From: a bacterium
GTDB lineage: Archaea; Thermoplasmatota; Thermoplasmata; Lutacidiplasmatales; UBA184
DNA: 9,026 bases
Direction of reading: 5' to 3'
NCBI GenBank assembly: GCA_021832495.1
Contig: JAKBKR010000061.1
Span: 1 to 9,026, forward strand
Shown: positions 6,933-9,026 of the stretch, piece after piece
Layout: each line of letters begins with the position of its first letter
How positions within the stretch are numbered: the stretch's first letter is position 1
Notes under the pieces: model-generated
Seen by the model: the letters and a program-made list of their open reading frames with translations, nothing else
Databases searched by the model: none
What the model was told of the DNA's origin: nothing
Program-made: the position numbers and the translations under genes

Positions 6933-6934
6933 TT

Positions 6935-6953
6935 CCCGTTGACCGTCAACGGG
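6935..6953. repeat. Palindrome CCCGTTGAC-C-GTCAACGGG
   Basis: Perfect 9-bp arms with a 1-bp centre. Its right half is also the left arm of the larger hairpin 6942-6995, so the two structures cannot form together. Confidence 0.75.
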
Positions 6954-6995
6954 GGCCCGTTCGACGTTAACGGTTGACGGGCCCCCGTTAACGGT
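6942..6995. repeat. Large GC-rich hairpin with 19-nt arms
   Basis: Arms 6942-6960 and 6977-6995 pair at 18 of 19 positions around a 16-nt loop, with a core of AACGGGGGCCCGT against ACGGGCCCCCGTT. The single mismatch (C6947/A6990) would be a G-U pair in a minus-strand RNA. A third alternative stem, CGTTAACGG (6965-6973) with CCGTTAACG (6985-6993), competes with it. It lies about 80-130 bp upstream of the zinc-ribbon gene start. Confidence 0.75.
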
Positions 6996-6997
6996 TG
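6965..6997. repeat. 12-bp direct repeat CGTTAACGGTTG at 21-bp spacing
   Basis: Two perfect copies, 6965-6976 and 6986-6997, each containing the palindrome GTTAAC. A 21-bp period is two helical turns, which places both copies on the same DNA face. That is typical of cooperative binding sites or iterons. Confidence 0.7.
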
Positions 6998-7034
6998 GTG
7001 GTACGGGCGAGTGGTCCCCCCTTATGTACTATCG

Positions 7035-7040
7035 TAATAT
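7035..7040 (+). promoter_or_regulatory. Possible TATA element TAATAT for the zinc-ribbon/ParB-fold operon
   Basis: It lies in the AT-rich stretch after the palindromes. Typical archaeal spacing (about 25 bp) would start transcription near 7063 and leave a very short leader before the ATG at 7077, consistent with no Shine-Dalgarno being visible there. CATATAG at 7067-7073 is an alternative if translation starts at 7128. Confidence 0.3.
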
Positions 7041-7076
7041 CACCTGAATGATGGTCCAATAGGCCACATATAGCGT

Positions 7077-7301
7077 ATGAATATGAATGAAACGTCTAGT
7101 TTCGAGCTAGTAATACCGTCTAGCGCGATGACGACACAGCAGGCATTCAAGTGCTTGCGTTGTGGCTGGATATGGACGAAGCGCCAGAAGAACACGACGA
7201 GCCGTCCGCCGGTCGCATGTCCAAAGTGTGGGTCACCACGGTGGTGGTCGCCTAGGATCCGTGGCCAGGCCGGGCCCAAGCCGGAGACCACCGAGCGTTG
7301 A
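7077..7301 (+). CDS. Small C4 zinc-ribbon protein, 74 residues
   Basis: C26-L-R-C29-G-W-I-W and C48-P-K-C51-G-S-P-R-W-W form a classical two-knuckle zinc ribbon with 18 residues between knuckles. The surrounding aromatics and the basic R/K linker are usual for small nucleic-acid or protein-binding zinc ribbons. The tail after residue 58 is short, basic and Pro-rich. The start is uncertain: ATGs at 7077, 7083 and 7128 are all in frame, none has a clear Shine-Dalgarno, and 7128 would begin just before the first knuckle (MTTQQAFKC). Its stop lies 2 bp before the next gene's ATG, or overlaps a TTG alternative, so the pair is very likely co-transcribed and translationally coupled. The molecular role is unknown. 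Confidence 0.85.
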   Translation: MNMNETSSFELVIPSSAMTTQQAFKCLRCGWIWTKRQKNTTSRPPVACPKCGSPRWWSPRIRGQAGPKPETTER

Positions 7302-7303
7302 GG

Positions 7304-8626
7304 ATGGCGACCGATGATGACTTTCCGAATCGGTACAAGGTTCGTCGGCCCACCGGCCGTCGCTATCCCACGCTACGACGCCGACGACGGACCAAGGGCG
7401 TTAGAATGCTGGTCAGCTCAAGTCGGTCGCTCCGCGAGATCATTGAGAATGATGACGAGCTCAGCCGTTCGGAGGATGTACAGCACCGCATGGTTCCTGA
7501 CATGGAGGCGGAAGCGCAGTACCTCTGGCTCAAGGAGAAAATCCGCGAGGAGGAGGAGCGGTTCGAGAACTCGAGGAGGGGTCGTGAAGTTGCCGAGGAC
7601 ATGGGGGAGGGTTTCTTGAAGGAGCAGCACGACGCCATGGCCAATGGCCTTCCCGGTGAAGACGCAGACCCACGTCGCATCACCAACATGGCAAGGCTGC
7701 CCGGGATGGAAGGCCTCGCAGAGATTGTTGCGGATGAGGAACCGCACGCTGTGATGCTGACCGGGGAGGAAGTCCTGGAGCAGCAGCTGCTGTCGCCGGT
7801 CGACTACCTCTGCACCAAGGTCGAGAAGCGTGGCACAGCTCACAAAGCGATGGTCGACGCGCTCTCCGCGAGCATGAAGCGGGCGTACGAGACACCGCCT
7901 CACCACCGGGTGATTGACGGGGCTGTTCAGCTTCTAGAGTTCGATGGGAAGTACGTTCTCGTGGATGGACTGCATCGGACGTACATCGCGCATACGACCT
8001 GGCCGAACGTCAAGCTGCTCTGTAACATCACCAAGCTCCGAGCGTTTCATGGCGAGGGGACGTACTTCAGCTACGTCGTCCCCATGGCGAACCTCATCAA
8101 CTGCGACTCGCGCGCCATGTGCCGAGAGATGCAGATGGCCGCGTTCGTGGCCACCCTCTACACGAAGTACCTTTCGACCATCATGGAAACCGGCCATCTC
8201 CTTGCACATCACGAAATGGAGAAGTGGGCGCACTCCTACTTCGGGGCCCAGCGTCGGGACCTCACGATGAACAGACACTACCTCGGTGGGATTGTCGAAC
8301 TGATGAATGCTCGGCTGAGGTCTCATGGCATGGGCATCGAAGTTCCGAGGAAGGTCGGAGACACGAACTCCAAGATCATCGAATTCAAGGACAAGACCTA
8401 CGAGGACGGATCACCCGGGCTCGCGGAGGAGTTCACAGCCTATGCTCTGGACAGTTTGAAACACCGGCCCAACACCGGGGAGGCGATTGTCGATGGTGTC
8501 GCTGCGACGCCAATGGGACTGGCGGTACTCCTCATCCCGGACGAGTCCATCCCGTATACCGCGACGCTGAAGGATGTCATTGAGGATGGCATCCCAACCA
8601 GTGGCGTAACCTCTCGCATCCAATAA
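7304..8626 (+). CDS. ParB/sulfiredoxin-fold (DGxHR) domain protein, ~440 residues
   Basis: Residues 1-34 are strongly basic (five consecutive Arg at 25-29) and may bind nucleic acid. Residues about 68-110 are highly charged and helical, possibly a short coiled coil. At 184-238 lies helix VDALSASMKR, a strand near HHRVI, then YVLVDGLHRTYIAH with D221-G222-L223-H224-R225, then strand VKLLCNI. This is the order and signature of the ParB N-terminal/sulfiredoxin superfamily, which includes DGxHR proteins. The remaining 200 residues are mostly helical with a cluster of His, and I do not recognise them. No Walker motif or clear helix-turn-helix is seen. ParB-type domains bind DNA and CTP, but other members are nucleases or modification-associated, so the activity here is open. 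A TTG at 7298 overlapping the previous stop (TTGA) and an ATG at 7406 are alternative starts. Confidence 0.85.
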   Translation: MATDDDFPNRYKVRRPTGRRYPTLRRRRRTKGVRMLVSSSRSLREIIENDDELSRSEDVQHRMVPDMEAEAQYLWLKEKIREEEERFENSRRGREVAEDMGEGFLKEQHDAMANGLPGEDADPRRITNMARLPGMEGLAEIVADEEPHAVMLTGEEVLEQQLLSPVDYLCTKVEKRGTAHKAMVDALSASMKRAYETPPHHRVIDGAVQLLEFDGKYVLVDGLHRTYIAHTTWPNVKLLCNITKLRAFHGEGTYFSYVVPMANLINCDSRAMCREMQMAAFVATLYTKYLSTIMETGHLLAHHEMEKWAHSYFGAQRRDLTMNRHYLGGIVELMNARLRSHGMGIEVPRKVGDTNSKIIEFKDKTYEDGSPGLAEEFTAYALDSLKHRPNTGEAIVDGVAATPMGLAVLLIPDESIPYTATLKDVIEDGIPTSGVTSRIQ

Positions 8627-8629
8627 CCG

Positions 8630-8941
8630 TCATTGAGAGGCCGCCTCGGCCGGGGGCGTGCAGCCTACCGAGACCGCCCAGGCCATGAACTTGGGTTCGA
8701 CGGGGCCCGGACCCCGCAACGCCCGCAGGAACCCTTCGAGCTGCTCCTCCTCCCTCCCCCTCTTCACCTCCACCTTGGGCCGCCTTCCTTCCGCGGGCAG
8801 TGCCTCGATACGCCTCGCCACCTCCTCAGGGTCCTGACGAGCGAACTCCTCCCAGAGGTTCACTCCCGCCAACACATGCTCCACGAACCACGGGCACCTC
8901 ACGTTCGCCCAGAACGCCAGAAGCGCCCCGTGCGCGTCCAT
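8630..8941 (-). CDS. Hypothetical protein, 103 residues (start may lie further upstream)
   Basis: No family is recognised. The N-terminal part (residues 6-33) is an aromatic-rich amphipathic helix with W11, C16-P-W18, W30 and F33. Then comes an acidic helix (EEVARRIEAL), a basic stretch (R53-R63), a charged helix and a C-terminal MAWAVSVGCTPP. The ATG at 8941 is chosen because a purine-rich GGGAGGGAG-type run lies just upstream and the more upstream translation is an Arg-rich, low-complexity sequence. A GTG at 9019, or a start beyond the window, remains possible. The gene converges on the ParB-fold gene with only 3 bp between stop codons. Its GC-rich third positions look higher than those of its neighbour. 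Confidence 0.6.
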   Translation of the reverse strand: MDAHGALLAFWANVRCPWFVEHVLAGVNLWEEFARQDPEEVARRIEALPAEGRRPKVEVKRGREEEQLEGFLRALRGPGPVEPKFMAWAVSVGCTPPAEAASQ

Positions 8942-9026
8942 CTCCCTCGCGCTCTCCCTCCCCCCGGTCCGATGCCGGATCCTCCGGCGGTCCGCCCCGT
9001 GGTCCCGCTCCAGCGCCACCGTGCTC

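Larger units (their letters stand above)
6604..7076. other. Palindrome-rich non-coding region
   Basis: A 473-bp gap between two plus-strand genes, with no credible gene on either strand. It holds at least eight perfect or near-perfect inverted repeats between 6645 and 6995, listed separately, and then an AT-rich promoter-like stretch at 7021-7076. The density and perfection of the palindromes exceed what terminators alone would explain. Possible roles are an operator array, a centromere or origin-like element, or a multi-hairpin RNA. Confidence 0.75.

Noticed and set aside
6738..6997. CRISPR array
   Set aside because: Repeats are palindromic and related, but their spacing (66 and 108 bp between stem starts) and sequence are irregular, and no uniform repeat/spacer unit exists.
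7314..8583. Frames of 70-162 codons on both strands within the ParB-fold gene
   Set aside because: They are shadows; the 440-residue frame has a coherent domain pattern and coupling to the upstream gene.

Overview
The window looks archaeal, though nothing in it fixes the phylum. A Shine-Dalgarno run GGGAGGTGAG sits 7 nt before one start. The largest gene is a very long, Asn/Thr/Ser/Tyr-rich extracytoplasmic protein with many PKD-type W-x-F/W-G-D-G motifs. Small CxxC zinc-ribbon proteins are present. There is no rRNA, tRNA, CRISPR array, transposase or recognisable informational gene. A GC-rich Thermoplasmatota-like euryarchaeon is my best guess, from the style of the giant protein; this is inference.

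Layout. (1) Positions 1-5857, minus strand: a single uninterrupted reading frame of at least 1952 codons that runs off the left edge. I read it codon by codon and found no stop. It encodes an N-terminal membrane/signal segment, about eight PKD-like beta-sandwich repeats, a calcium-loop (DxDxDG) hinge, a Cys- and sequon-containing domain, and an unusual block of roughly 105 mostly hydrophobic residues near the truncated end. (2) 5858-6372: a divergent intergenic region with a 16-bp palindrome and a 21-bp-arm hairpin. (3) 6373-6603, plus strand: a 76-residue CxH/CxxC putative zinc protein. (4) 6604-7076: a non-coding region packed with perfect palindromes and hairpins, including three related copies of one stem-loop and a 12-bp direct repeat at 21-bp spacing. 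(5) 7077-8626, plus strand: a two-gene unit, a 74-residue C4 zinc-ribbon protein followed by a ~440-residue protein with a ParB/sulfiredoxin-fold DGxHR motif. (6) 8630-8941, minus strand: a convergent 103-residue hypothetical protein that may extend to the window edge.

How they may work together. The giant protein is probably a surface or adhesion component and appears unrelated to the rest. The most interesting part is 6604-8626. A dense palindrome array lies directly upstream of a zinc-ribbon plus ParB-fold gene pair, which is the geometry of a DNA-binding protein next to its own sites: a partition or centromere-like locus, a plasmid or provirus control region, or an autoregulated operon. 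The sequence shows the palindromes and the DGxHR motif. The functional link is inference.
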